Under the pieces are notes generated by a model. The model saw only the letters and a list, made by a program, of their open reading frames with translations, ran no database searches and was not told where the DNA came from. A stretch of 64,000 bases of DNA from Aquilonibacter sp963703325. GTDB taxonomy: Bacteria; Vulcanimicrobiota; Vulcanimicrobiia; Vulcanimicrobiales; Vulcanimicrobiaceae. The stretch covers positions 806,001 through 870,000 of the forward strand of contig OY969805.1 in NCBI GenBank assembly GCA_963703325.1. The letters run 5' to 3'. Made by a program: the position numbers and the translations under genes. How positions within the stretch are numbered: position 1 is the first letter of the stretch; the number at the start of each line of letters is the position of its first letter. This document shows, one piece after another, positions 1 to 8,464 of the stretch.

Positions 1-144
1 GCGCAGCGACGGGCCCTCTGTCTCGCGTGATGTCCACGCGAGCGGCTGCCGCGCAAAGATCCCTTTCACGGCCAGAGCCATTCCGCTTTGCTGACGAGTA
101 GCCCCGCCAACAATTTGCACGACCGTTTGCCTCTATTAGATACG

Positions 145-870
145 ATGCTGATCGCACATATATTGGCGGCCGCCCTGTGGACATGCTCGGTGCCGCTTTT
201 GCCGGACTACAAGCCGAAAACGAATGCTACGGATGTGGGAGAGGGCGTGACGTACCTCTACGTCGGCGACCGGCACCTGCGCGCCGACTACGGCGCCGAT
301 GCGGCGTTCACCACGCCGCTCGATGGTCGCCGCGGCTGGTACGATAGCGCGATTCACTTTGGGCCATTGCGCAACGAAGATGTGTTCGCGCAGGTCGAGA
401 TCAGCCGCTGGGCGCGCTTCGACTATCGTCCGCACGTTGCCATCGCCTGGGCGCTCCCGCACAGCACGGCTGTCGAATACCGGGATACGAACCTGTTTAT
501 TGACGATGGGCGCCCACATCGGCTCGGTGTCTACGTTCGCGCCGGGTCGCTGCGCCTGCTCGTCGACAATCGAACGATTTGCTCGGCGGCCGCCTCGCTC
601 TTCGTCAAACCGTCTGAACGCAAATACTTTCAAGTGCGCACGGAGACAAGCACGCCCGGAAGCAATAGCCGCGCCACTGTTACGCACCTGCGGCTGAAAC
701 GCGATGCCGATCCCACGCCGATCGCGTTTTCCAGCCACTGCATCCTGCATCGCAACGGAATTTTCTGGGAAGAGCAACGTACCGGGACATTTGTGGCGCG
801 CGGCGCGTTTTATCCGAACGAATCGACGTTCTTCACCGGCGTAACGCCCGATTCGCGCTGTAAGGCCTAG
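145..870 (+). CDS. Hypothetical exported protein
   Basis: I do not recognise the family. From ATG 145 the product has 241 residues and begins with a hydrophobic stretch (MLIAHILAAALWTCSVP) that could be a signal peptide or anchor. A TTG at 88 would add 19 residues that spoil this N-terminus, so 145 is preferred. The body is mixed alpha/beta with several Trp/Tyr and three Cys, and resembles a beta-sandwich (concanavalin/LamG-like) pattern only loosely. It converges on the coiled-coil gene at 881. Bases 1-144 hold nothing I can name. Confidence 0.55.
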   Translation: MLIAHILAAALWTCSVPLLPDYKPKTNATDVGEGVTYLYVGDRHLRADYGADAAFTTPLDGRRGWYDSAIHFGPLRNEDVFAQVEISRWARFDYRPHVAIAWALPHSTAVEYRDTNLFIDDGRPHRLGVYVRAGSLRLLVDNRTICSAAASLFVKPSERKYFQVRTETSTPGSNSRATVTHLRLKRDADPTPIAFSSHCILHRNGIFWEEQRTGTFVARGAFYPNESTFFTGVTPDSRCKA

Positions 871-880
871 CCCAAAAGGA

Positions 881-1159
881 TTAGTGGTGAAAGAGGATCG
901 CCAGCATTGTCGTGATCCAAGTGCCGAAGATCGAACCGACGAGCCATAAGAATTGCTGCTGCATGCGGTTCTCGATCTGCCCGAAGCGCATGTCGACCTG
1001 AGCGAAACGCCCGTCGATCTGAGCAAAGCGGGTATCGATCTGCGCGAAGCGCCCGTCGATCTGCGCGAAGCGCGCATCGATCGAATTCAAACGGTCCGCA
1101 ACTTGAGCGTAGGCCCCCTCGAGGCGCGCCAAGCCGGCTTCCCAGGGCTGGGCGGTCAT
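881..1159 (-). CDS. Small coiled-coil protein with C-terminal membrane anchor
   Basis: The 92-residue product has an N-terminal helix, then five or six copies of a seven-residue unit of the RFAQIDG type (about residues 28-65), which predicts a left-handed coiled coil. A single hydrophobic segment near the C-terminus (FLWLVGSIFGTWITTMLAIL) follows. The start at 1159 is chosen because AAGGAG lies five bases before it; an upstream in-frame ATG at 1192 lacks this. It is probably a tail-anchored membrane protein forming oligomers. Similar heptad proteins are widespread and usually of unknown function. Confidence 0.7.
   Translation of the reverse strand: MTAQPWEAGLARLEGAYAQVADRLNSIDARFAQIDGRFAQIDTRFAQIDGRFAQVDMRFGQIENRMQQQFLWLVGSIFGTWITTMLAILFHH
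990..1085 (-). repeat. 21-bp tandem repeat encoding coiled-coil heptads
   Basis: About five imperfect 21-base units lie inside the small coiled-coil gene and encode RFAQIDG-like heptads. The copy number may vary between strains because the units are nearly identical at the DNA level. Confidence 0.7.
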
Positions 1160-1213
1160 GCAGTCTCCTTCATCGGCAGTATAGCATGACACTGCGCCGC
1201 GCCGTCTTGACGT

Positions 1214-2557
1214 CTAGGGGGTCGAACCGAAGCTTGCGATTGCGGCTCCAAGCGCGCCGTCATGTTCGGGCGCGACCGTGCGAAGATCGAGCAGCACGCG
1301 CCCCTGTTCGATACGTGCCACGATCGGCGGCTCCGCTCTGCGCAAATGCGCCGCAAGTTCGTCGGGCTGCGCCGATTCGAGAGCGAGCCCAACCGACGGA
1401 ATGCGTGCTTGCGGCAGCGAGCCGCCGCCCACCCGCCCTTCGAGCTCGACGACGGTCGCGCCCGGTATGGCCGCGGCGCTACGTGATGCGCGCGCGCGAA
1501 GATCGTCGCACGTCGTGGCTAGCATACGGAAGAACGGTATCTGCTCGCGCGACGACGCGTCGGCATAACAACGCAACGTCGCGGCGAGCAACGCGAGCGT
1601 TACCTTATCGACGCGCAACGCGCGCAGCAGCGGATTCGAGCGTAGGCGCGCGATATGCGCCCGGGAGCCGACGATGATGCCTGCCTGCGGACCACCGAGC
1701 AATTTGTCGCCCGAGAAGGCGACCAGCGAGATCCCATCGGCGATTGCGTCTTGCACCGTACGTTCGTGCGGCAAGCCGTATTCACGCAGATCGACGAGCG
1801 CGCCGCTTCCAAGATCTTCCACCACCGCGACGCCGACGCGCCGCCCCAAGGCCGCAAGATTCAACGGTTCGACGTCGTCGACGAATCCCTCGATTGCGTA
1901 GTTCGACTGATGCGAGCGCATCAAGAGCGCGGTGCGGGAAGACAGCGCGCGTTCATAATCGCGAAGGTAGACTTTATTCGTCGTCCCAACTTCAACCAGC
2001 CGGGCGCCGCTGCGCGCCAGCACTTCGGGCAGCCGGAAGCCGCCGCCGATCTCGATGAGCTGATTGCGCGCGAGCACGACTTCGCCGTCGCGTGCAAACG
2101 TATCGAGGATGAGTAAAATCGCAGCCGCGCAGTTGTTGACCACCAGCGCATCCTGCGCGCCGGTGAAGCGGCGCAGAAGATCGCTTGCGTGATCGTAGCG
2201 CGAGCCGCGCTCGCCGTCGCGCAGATCGTACTCGAGATTCGAATACCCTTGTGCGACCGCGCGCGCGTCGTCAAACGCCGCCGGCGCAATCGGTGCGCGT
2301 CCGAGATTGGTGTGCAACAGCGTGCCGGTCGCGTTGATAACCCCGCGCAAGCCGGTTGCTGCGCGCGCCTGTGCGCGTGTCACCAATCGCTGCACAATCA
2401 CCTCGAACGGGGGCACGGCCTCCGCCGCGCGCACGCGGTCGAGTTCAATGCCGATCAGCTCGCGTAATGCATCGCGCCCCACGAGTGACTCGTAGGGCGC
2501 AACGGACGGGTCTTCGAGCAACCGGTTCATCGCCGGAACGGCGCGACGGCTGCTCAC
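1214..2557 (-). CDS. selA: L-seryl-tRNA(Sec) selenium transferase SelA
   Basis: SelA is a PLP enzyme that converts Ser-tRNA(Sec) to Sec-tRNA(Sec) using selenophosphate. The 447-residue length fits the family (about 460). Visible hallmarks are the N-terminal tRNA-binding region, VINATGTLLHTNLGRAP near residues 73-90, the substrate-loop pattern around SNLEYDL, and the PLP-lysine motif SGDKLLGGPQAG near residue 283. Thioredoxin follows upstream on the same strand with an 8-bp gap, so the two may be co-transcribed. selB, selD and selC are not in this window. Its presence implies that the organism decodes UGA as selenocysteine. Confidence 0.95.
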   Translation of the reverse strand: MSSRRAVPAMNRLLEDPSVAPYESLVGRDALRELIGIELDRVRAAEAVPPFEVIVQRLVTRAQARAATGLRGVINATGTLLHTNLGRAPIAPAAFDDARAVAQGYSNLEYDLRDGERGSRYDHASDLLRRFTGAQDALVVNNCAAAILLILDTFARDGEVVLARNQLIEIGGGFRLPEVLARSGARLVEVGTTNKVYLRDYERALSSRTALLMRSHQSNYAIEGFVDDVEPLNLAALGRRVGVAVVEDLGSGALVDLREYGLPHERTVQDAIADGISLVAFSGDKLLGGPQAGIIVGSRAHIARLRSNPLLRALRVDKVTLALLAATLRCYADASSREQIPFFRMLATTCDDLRARASRSAAAIPGATVVELEGRVGGGSLPQARIPSVGLALESAQPDELAAHLRRAEPPIVARIEQGRVLLDLRTVAPEHDGALGAAIASFGSTP

Positions 2558-2565
2558 GGTTGTTG

Positions 2566-2892
2566 CTACGCTACGTGCTTAGCGAGCATACCCGATATGA
2601 CGTTTTCCGGAACGTACCCGACGATCCGGTCCACCGGTTGGCCGTCCTTGAACAGGATCAGGCACGGAATGCCGGAGACCTGATACTGGCCGGCGATGCT
2701 CGGGTTGTCGTCGGTGTTCAGCTTGACGAATTTCGCCTTGCCGCCATTGGCTGCCGCGACTTTCTCGACCACCGGCGAAAGCATCTTGCACGGGCCGCAC
2801 CATGGGGCCCAAAAGTCGACGAGCACCGGCTGCTTGCTGCCGAGGACCTCGTCTTGGAAATTCGTCTGACCGACGTCTGCTAAAGCGCTCAT
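2566..2892 (-). CDS. trxA: Thioredoxin
   Basis: This is a 108-residue classical thioredoxin, a cytosolic disulfide reductase. The active site WCGPC is at about residues 31-35, preceded by VLVDFWAP, and the cis-proline motif is SGIPCLILF. The start MSALAD at 2892 matches the family N-terminus. The longer reading frame upstream is not thioredoxin-like and overlaps the divergent thioesterase. The nearest GGAGG lies about 16 bases upstream, rather far. It is located directly upstream of selA. Confidence 0.96.
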   Translation of the reverse strand: MSALADVGQTNFQDEVLGSKQPVLVDFWAPWCGPCKMLSPVVEKVAAANGGKAKFVKLNTDDNPSIAGQYQVSGIPCLILFKDGQPVDRIVGYVPENVISGMLAKHVA

Positions 2893-2976
2893 AGGATGTA
2901 GATTCTTGCCTCCGGGGATATCAACCCTTGGCCCGTGCTCCAAGGTTGCGCCGCGCCGCCCCGAATCACCCGGCCC

Positions 2977-3402
2977 ATGGCAACCGAGAAAAACGGCTTG
3001 GTCCCGGACGTATTCGAACGCGCCGCATTCGTCCGCACGATGGCGATCGAACTCGTGGATTACGGCGATGGCTGGTGCGAGACCAGGCAGCGCGTGCTTC
3101 CCGAACACCGCCAGCAGCACGGCTTCGCGCACGCCGGCGTCGTCATGACGATCGCCGATCACACCTGCGGCGGCGCTGCGACCTCGGTCGTTCGCAACGA
3201 CCAAGACGTTATCACCGTTGAGAACAAGACATCGTTCATGCGCCCCGCCGCGGGCGACGTACTGCATTCGCGCGCGACCGTGCTGCGCGCCGGCAAATCA
3301 CTGATTTTCGTCGAAGCCGAGGTCACAGTGGAACGCGGGGACGAGCGCGTGCTCGTCTCGAAAACCTCGAGCACGCTCGCGGTCATCCCGCGAGCGCGCT
3401 GA
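2977..3402 (+). CDS. PaaI-family hotdog thioesterase
   Basis: The 141-residue product is of single-hotdog length. The motif QQHGFAHAGVVMTIADHTCGGAA corresponds to the HGG/H-G active-site region of PaaI/YbgC-like acyl-CoA thioesterases, with the helix following it. The core ends VSKTSSTLAVI. ATG 2977 is preferred over a GTG at 2935, which would add a non-family tail. It is divergent from trxA and convergent with gyrA (4-bp gap). The substrate cannot be told; phenylacetyl-type or medium-chain acyl-CoA are family norms. Confidence 0.85.
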   Translation: MATEKNGLVPDVFERAAFVRTMAIELVDYGDGWCETRQRVLPEHRQQHGFAHAGVVMTIADHTCGGAATSVVRNDQDVITVENKTSFMRPAAGDVLHSRATVLRAGKSLIFVEAEVTVERGDERVLVSKTSSTLAVIPRAR

Positions 3403-3406
3403 CAAG

Positions 3407-5908
3407 TTACTCGATTTCGGTAGCCTCGCCGACGATGTCGGTCACTTGCTCGGCTTGTTTGCCGAGATTCGTGATTGCGATCACTTCGTCGCCTTCGCCC
3501 AGACGCTGCAAGCGCACGCCCTTGGTGGAGCGCCCGGCCTTGCGGATCTCCTTGACGTTGAGACGAATGACCTGATTGCCGCTGGTGATCATCAAAATCT
3601 GATCGTCAGGTGCGACCATGATCTGATCGAGGACTTGGCCGATGTCCTCGCGCTCGCGCGCGAAGGCCTTGACGCCCTTGCCGCCGCGTGAGGTGTGACG
3701 GTAATCCTCGATCGGCGTGCGTTTACCGAACGCTTGTGACGTCACGAGCAAGACTTCTTTGCGTTCGTCTTCGATGACGTCCATCGCGACAATCGTGTCG
3801 CCTTCGTCGAGCGTCATCGCCTTGACGCCGCGCGCGTTGCGGCCCATCGGCCGCACGTCCTTCTCGTTGAAGTGCACGGCCATGCCCGCCGACGAAGCGA
3901 GGATGATGTCGCGTGTTCCATCCGAGAGATCGACAGACAAGAGCTCGTCGCCGTCGTCGAGGTTGATCGCGTTGAGGCCGTTGCGGCGCACGTTCGCGAA
4001 TTCGGAGAGCGGCGTCTTCTTGATCACGCCCTTGTGCGTTACCATCACCATGTACCGGCCTTCCGCGAACTCGTGGATCGGGAAAACGGCGGTTACCTCT
4101 TCGCCCGGCGGCAGCGTGAGCAAATTGACCAATGCCGTGCCGCGCGCGGTGCGCGTGGTATCCGGAATCTCGTAGCCACGCAAACGATAGACGCGACCCT
4201 TATTGGTGAAGAAGAGCACGTGATCGTGCGTCTTGGTCACGAAGAAGTTGCGCACCACGTCCTCGCGCTTGAGGTTCGCGATGCCGGTGACGCCGCGTCC
4301 GCCGCGGTTCTGGGTGCGGAACGTGTCGATCCCAACGCGCTTGATGTAGCCGCCGACCGTGTAGGTGACGACGACGTCGACGTTGGGGATGAGCTGCTCC
4401 ATCGAGATCTCGTCCTCGGCGGGCTGCACGTCGGTGCGCCGCTCGTCGCCGTACTTCTTCTTGATCTCGAGCGTTTCGCTCTTGACGATCTGCGCGATCC
4501 GGCGCTCGCTGCGCAGAATGTCTTGCAACTCGGCAATCGTTTTGATCAGTTCGGTGTACTCGTCTTCGATCTTCTGGCGTTCGAGGCCAACGAGCGCGCG
4601 CAGACGCATATCGACAATCGCTTGGGCCTGAATCTCGGAGAGACCGAACTGCGCCGACAGCTTGGTCTTCGCTTCGTCGGTCGTCTGGCTGCCGCGTACA
4701 ATCTCGATGACCTTATCGATGTTGTCGAGCGCAATGCGATAGCCTTCGAGCAGGTGCGCACGCTCCTCGGCTTTGCGCAAATCGTAGCGCGTGCGCCGCG
4801 TGATGACGTCTTTGCGGTGCGTGATGAAGTGCTCGAGCAGCTGCTTGAGATTGAGCACCTGCGGTTCGAGCGCGACCGTTCCATCGGCGCGGTGTTCGCC
4901 CACCGGCACGAGCGCCAGCATATTGAAGCCGAAGCTCGACTGCAGCGGGGTGTGCTTGAAGAGCTGATTGAGGACGACTTTGGGCGTCGCGCTCTTCTGC
5001 AGCTCGACGACCACTTTCATCCCCTTGCGATTCGAAAGGTCGTCGAGGCGCGCGATACCCTGAATGCGCTTTTCCGTGTGCGCTTCGGCGATTGCCTCCA
5101 CGATGCGGCTCTTGTAGACCTGATACGGAATTTCCGTAATCACGATCTTGTGACGGCCCTTCTCCTCGATGATCTCGGCCTTGCCGCGCATCGTGATCGA
5201 ACCGCGCCCGGTGCGATAGGCTTCGCGAATGGCTTCGTGTCCGAGAATCGTGCCGCCGGTTGGAAAGTCCGGGCCCTTGACGATCGCGGCGAGATCGTCG
5301 TCACTCGCGTTGGAGTCATCGACCAAGAGCGCAATCGCGTCGGCAATTTCGTTGAGATTGTGCGGCGGAATGTTGGTTGCCATGCCGACGGCGATGCCGC
5401 TCGAGCCGTTGAGCAAGAGCTGCGGCAGTCTGCCCGGCAGCACGCTCGGCTCGGTTCCTTGGTTATCGAAGTTAGGAACGAACGGAACCGTCTCTTTTTC
5501 GATGTCGGCGAGCGCTTCGAGCGCTAACCGCGCCAGGCGTGCTTCCGTGTAGCGGTAAGCCGCCGGTGAATCCGGATCGATCGAGCCGAAGTTGCCGTGC
5601 CCGTCAACCAGCGGATAGCGCAGCGTGAAATCTTGCGCCATGCGCACGAGGGCGTCGTAGACCGAGCTGTCTCCGTGCGGGTGATAGCTCTTGAGCACCT
5701 CGCCGATGATACCGGCGCACTTGCGGTGCTGCTTGGTCGGGTCGAAACCCATGTCGCGCATTGCGAAGAGGATGCGTCGCTGCACCGGCTTGAGGCCGTC
5801 GCGGACGTCGGGCAGCGCGCGCGAGGCGATGACCGACATGGCATACGAGAGATAGCTCTCCCGCATTTCATCTTCGACGTTAACGTGTTGAATGATATCG
5901 TTGTGCAT
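3407..5908 (-). CDS. gyrA: DNA gyrase subunit A
   Basis: GyrA carries the DNA breakage-reunion activity of type IIA topoisomerase and introduces negative supercoils with GyrB (not in this window). The 833 residues include the winged-helix region with HPHGDSSVYD, where the serine and aspartate at the usual quinolone-resistance positions are both present, suggesting an unmutated QRDR. The catalytic Tyr lies in AAYRYTEARL near residue 123. The C-terminal beta-pinwheel contains the GyrA box QNRGGRG, which separates gyrase from ParC. A terminator-like hairpin lies just before its ATG. Confidence 0.98.
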   Translation of the reverse strand: MHNDIIQHVNVEDEMRESYLSYAMSVIASRALPDVRDGLKPVQRRILFAMRDMGFDPTKQHRKCAGIIGEVLKSYHPHGDSSVYDALVRMAQDFTLRYPLVDGHGNFGSIDPDSPAAYRYTEARLARLALEALADIEKETVPFVPNFDNQGTEPSVLPGRLPQLLLNGSSGIAVGMATNIPPHNLNEIADAIALLVDDSNASDDDLAAIVKGPDFPTGGTILGHEAIREAYRTGRGSITMRGKAEIIEEKGRHKIVITEIPYQVYKSRIVEAIAEAHTEKRIQGIARLDDLSNRKGMKVVVELQKSATPKVVLNQLFKHTPLQSSFGFNMLALVPVGEHRADGTVALEPQVLNLKQLLEHFITHRKDVITRRTRYDLRKAEERAHLLEGYRIALDNIDKVIEIVRGSQTTDEAKTKLSAQFGLSEIQAQAIVDMRLRALVGLERQKIEDEYTELIKTIAELQDILRSERRIAQIVKSETLEIKKKYGDERRTDVQPAEDEISMEQLIPNVDVVVTYTVGGYIKRVGIDTFRTQNRGGRGVTGIANLKREDVVRNFFVTKTHDHVLFFTNKGRVYRLRGYEIPDTTRTARGTALVNLLTLPPGEEVTAVFPIHEFAEGRYMVMVTHKGVIKKTPLSEFANVRRNGLNAINLDDGDELLSVDLSDGTRDIILASSAGMAVHFNEKDVRPMGRNARGVKAMTLDEGDTIVAMDVIEDERKEVLLVTSQAFGKRTPIEDYRHTSRGGKGVKAFAREREDIGQVLDQIMVAPDDQILMITSGNQVIRLNVKEIRKAGRSTKGVRLQRLGEGDEVIAITNLGKQAEQVTDIVGEATEIE

Positions 5909-5915
5909 TTAAATT

Positions 5916-5938
5916 AAAAAAGCGCCGACCACGCGGCG
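5916..5938 (-). terminator. Intrinsic-terminator hairpin abutting the gyrA start
   Basis: On the minus strand a 5-bp GC stem (5934-5938 with 5923-5927, six-base loop) is followed by a run of six T (5921 down to 5916). It could end transcripts of the 5988-6365 gene. The gyrA ATG is only seven bases past the T tract, so it could also act as an attenuator of gyrA. The stem is short. Confidence 0.55.
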
Positions 5939-5987
5939 TAGGACCCCTTCCTTCTCTGACAGGAATCTTCTTTAATATATTCGCGTT

Positions 5988-6365
5988 CTACGGTGGGTCT
6001 TCCCACACCGGGATGCCCTCGTCGTCGACCGCTTCGACGGCCAAGTCGTCGAAGGAAATCGCCCCGGCCGGCAGCGGCGACGGCGCGGGTTCGGCGGCAA
6101 ACGCGTCGGCTTCGCTAAACGCCGAGGCCTCGGCGGCGAAGGCCAAATCTACGTCGCCTTCGGGGGCATCGAAATTCACCGCAGGCCGGGGCCTCCCCGG
6201 TGCCCGCGCAGGCGAATCGGCGGGTGCCGCGGGCGGCTCGGGGGTGCGCAGCGATTGCACGCTTGTGCCGATGCGCGCTTTGGCAGCCTTGGCCGCGGTT
6301 GCAATCAACGCTAAATGATCTTGGACGGACTGCTGCAGCTCCGCTTCGAAATCGCCGCTCGACAT
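5988..6365 (-). CDS. Small Ala/Pro-rich hypothetical protein
   Basis: The product is 125 residues from ATG 6365. The N-terminal 45 residues (MSSGDFEAELQQSVQDHLALI...) look helical; the rest is Pro/Ala-rich and acidic, ending VWEDPP, and is probably disordered. No family is recognised. Its start codon overlaps the tsaE start head-to-head in the palindrome CATG, so the two genes cannot have separate leaders. A longer reading frame upstream lies inside tsaE and is rejected. Confidence 0.5.
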   Translation of the reverse strand: MSSGDFEAELQQSVQDHLALIATAAKAAKARIGTSVQSLRTPEPPAAPADSPARAPGRPRPAVNFDAPEGDVDLAFAAEASAFSEADAFAAEPAPSPLPAGAISFDDLAVEAVDDEGIPVWEDPP

Positions 6366-6804
6366 GCCCGATAGCTTCGCCGCATGGGCGCGACAGACTT
6401 TCCCGACACAAACCGCCTTCGAATCCTTTGCGGCGGAGTTTTCTCGCGTGCTGCAGCCGGGCGACGTCGTCGCGCTTTCGGGCGAACTCGGCTCGGGCAA
6501 AACGACCTTCGTTCGCGCCGCGGTGCGCGCGCGTCACGGCGAGGATCAGACCACGAGCCCGACGTTTACGTTTTGGCACCGCTACGCCGGGGATCCCCCG
6601 ATCGATCATCTCGATCTCTATCGCGTGGACGATCCGGCCGAGCTGCATGAATTGGGGCTCGAGGAAGCGTTCGACGGACGCTCCATCGCCTTTATTGAGT
6701 GGTGGACGCACGCGCCGTCACTCGTACCGCGGCGGCGGTTTGAGGTGACGATTGCCGGCGCGGGCGATCAGCCGCGCATCATCGAGGTCCGGCCGCCCGC
6801 GTGA
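6364..6804 (+). CDS. tsaE: tRNA threonylcarbamoyladenosine biosynthesis ATPase TsaE
   Basis: TsaE is the ATPase of the TsaB-TsaD-TsaE complex making t6A37 in ANN-decoding tRNAs. The 146 residues show Walker A GELGSGKTT near residue 40, the TSPTFTF segment, a DLYR motif (HLDLYRVDDP), and IEWW, all typical. It overlaps tsaB by four bases (GTGA), forming the classic tsaE-tsaB-rimI operon. There is no Shine-Dalgarno before ATG 6364; a leaderless message or a start further in is possible. Confidence 0.95.
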   Translation: MPDSFAAWARQTFPTQTAFESFAAEFSRVLQPGDVVALSGELGSGKTTFVRAAVRARHGEDQTTSPTFTFWHRYAGDPPIDHLDLYRVDDPAELHELGLEEAFDGRSIAFIEWWTHAPSLVPRRRFEVTIAGAGDQPRIIEVRPPA

Positions 6805-7472
6805 TCGTGCTTGGAATGGACGGTGCCCTTGGCGGATTCTCGGTCGCAATTGCACGCGACGGAGCGATCGTAACCGAGCGCGCGCTGGTGGGCAACGTTG
6901 CCCTCGAGTCGGGGCTCGGCGCGCTCGCGGCGTTGCTGCGCGAGGCGAGGTTGGAGCCAACCGCGCTCGACCGGTTGGCGGTCGGCGTCGGACCCGGTGG
7001 ATTTACCGGTCTGCGCATCACGATTGCCTATGCGAAGTCGCTGGCGCAGGCATGGCAGCGTCCGCTCGTGCCGGTGTCTTCGTTCGATGCACTCGAGCTC
7101 GGGCGCGATTTGCCGCGCGTTCTCACGGTGGTGGTCGGTCGAAGCGGTGTCATCTCGGCGCGATACCGCAGCGCGGGGGCAAGCAAGCGCACGTCGGGCC
7201 GGATCGACGACGTGCTGCGCGAGGTCCTGCTCGACCTCGAGCCCGGCGAACTAGATGTCGTCGGCGCCCCAGAGGACGTGTCCTGCGCCCTCGCCGAAGG
7301 CGGGTGGACTGTGAATGCACTCACGCCGCTCGTGACGCCGCCGGCCGCAGCCATTGCGCTGTTGGGCATTGGCGCGCGTCCTGCCGCAAGTGCCCATGAA
7401 GTGCGCGCCGATTATGGCGAGCTGCCTGCGGCGAAAGTTCCGCGCTTTTCACCCGCGCCGCGCGACGCATGA
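6801..7472 (+). CDS. tsaB: tRNA threonylcarbamoyladenosine biosynthesis protein TsaB
   Basis: TsaB is the non-catalytic ASKHA-fold partner of TsaD in t6A synthesis. The 223 residues begin at GTG 6801 with ILGMDGALGG and contain GVGPGGFTGLRITIAYAKSLA, the family signature. The C-terminal half is variable, as usual. Four-base overlaps with tsaE upstream and rimI downstream indicate translational coupling. tsaD is not in the window. Confidence 0.93.
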   Translation: MIVLGMDGALGGFSVAIARDGAIVTERALVGNVALESGLGALAALLREARLEPTALDRLAVGVGPGGFTGLRITIAYAKSLAQAWQRPLVPVSSFDALELGRDLPRVLTVVVGRSGVISARYRSAGASKRTSGRIDDVLREVLLDLEPGELDVVGAPEDVSCALAEGGWTVNALTPLVTPPAAAIALLGIGARPAASAHEVRADYGELPAAKVPRFSPAPRDA

Positions 7473-8005
7473 AAGCCGAACTTTCGCACGTTTCATCCGA
7501 GCGGCCTGAACCGCTCGACATCGCGCCGATGGTCCACGCCGATATCACCGACGTGCTAACAATCGAGCGCTCGTCGTTCGTCACAACCTGGCCGGCTGAC
7601 GCCTTTTACAACGAATTGCACACCAACAAACTCGCGCACTATTATGTCGGCCGCGTGGGCGGCAAGGTCGTCGGCTACGGCGGCATCTGGGTCATCTTCG
7701 AGGATTCACATATCACGACCATTGCGGTCGATCCGTCGATGCGCGGCCGGCGTTACGGCGAAACACTCTTGCTCTATCTCTTAGATCAGGCGATTGAACG
7801 CGGCGCTTCGTGGATGACGCTCGAGGTACGCGAGAGCAATGTCAGCGCGCAACAGCTCTACCGGAAGTATGGCTTCACTACGGTTACGACACGCAAGGGG
7901 TATTACAGCGACAACAACGAGAACGCACTCGTGATGTGGGCCGGTAATCTCCGGGGTGACCTCTTTCGCGCACGCCTCGAAGCGCTGCGCGCGCGTTTGG
8001 CATAA
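7469..8005 (+). CDS. rimI: Ribosomal-protein-alanine N-acetyltransferase RimI
   Basis: This is a GNAT-fold acetyltransferase of 178 residues. Motif A reads TTIAVDPSMRGRRYGETLL, with the acetyl-CoA loop RGRRYG, and the C-terminal YRKYGF segment is typical of RimI. RimI acetylates the N-terminal alanine of ribosomal protein S18. Its place after tsaB is the standard arrangement. The first about 20 residues precede the GNAT core and may be over-extended, but the ATGA overlap with tsaB supports this start. Confidence 0.88.
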   Translation: MKAELSHVSSERPEPLDIAPMVHADITDVLTIERSSFVTTWPADAFYNELHTNKLAHYYVGRVGGKVVGYGGIWVIFEDSHITTIAVDPSMRGRRYGETLLLYLLDQAIERGASWMTLEVRESNVSAQQLYRKYGFTTVTTRKGYYSDNNENALVMWAGNLRGDLFRARLEALRARLA

Positions 8006-8008
8006 CCG

Positions 8009-8464
8009 TTGATAGCATCACTCGAAGGCATGTACTTGGGCGAGCCGCTCCCGACCGCGACCGCAGCTATGGGTAAACCGCAGGCCGTTATCTTCCGCGA
8101 GATGCCCGGATATCAGTGGCGCCAATCCTCGGGCCTCGTGATTACCGTTCTCACTGGAGCGAATGGCGGCATCACGCTTATCGACGAAACCGCCGCTCCA
8201 CCCGATCAGCCGCTTGGATTAGCCACGGAAGATTCGCGTGAGATCGGCTACACCTTCAATCAGAGCAGTCACACAGGCCTAGCCCTAGAAGCTCCCTCAA
8301 CACTTTGCAAAGGAACCTTCGGGGCCGATTGCTGGGAATATCACTACGACAACGATCTCATGATGCGCTTTGATTTTGCGGCAAACGGCACTGCCGACGG
8401 TAGTCTGCGCGAGGTTACGCTGGCGAACGAATCGCTTTTGCAGAAGCTTCACCTCGATCCGTGA
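8009..8464 (+). CDS. Hypothetical protein between rimI and yqeK
   Basis: The product has up to 151 residues from TTG 8009; the first ATG is at 8030. No signal peptide and no family is recognised. It contains two Cys (TLCKGTFGADCWEYHYD) and a beta-rich pattern reminiscent of a small exported or lipocalin-like domain, but nothing decisive. It begins three bases after rimI and overlaps yqeK by four bases, so it is clearly part of the operon. Confidence 0.6.
   Translation: MIASLEGMYLGEPLPTATAAMGKPQAVIFREMPGYQWRQSSGLVITVLTGANGGITLIDETAAPPDQPLGLATEDSREIGYTFNQSSHTGLALEAPSTLCKGTFGADCWEYHYDNDLMMRFDFAANGTADGSLREVTLANESLLQKLHLDP

Noticed and set aside
1..144. Possible tRNA or tRNA(Sec) upstream of the first gene
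   Set aside because: No T-loop GGTTCRA motif and no acceptor pairing could be found.
136..1077. Long minus-strand frame over the first exported-protein gene
   Set aside because: Arg-rich shadow composition, and it overlaps both the 145-870 gene and the well-supported coiled-coil gene.
2893..3267. Upstream extension of thioredoxin to a 233-residue protein
   Set aside because: The added part is antisense to the thioesterase gene and is not thioredoxin-like.
3872..5527. A 551-codon plus-strand open frame opposite gyrA
   Set aside because: It is wholly antisense to a certain gyrA and its translation has the biased composition of a codon shadow.
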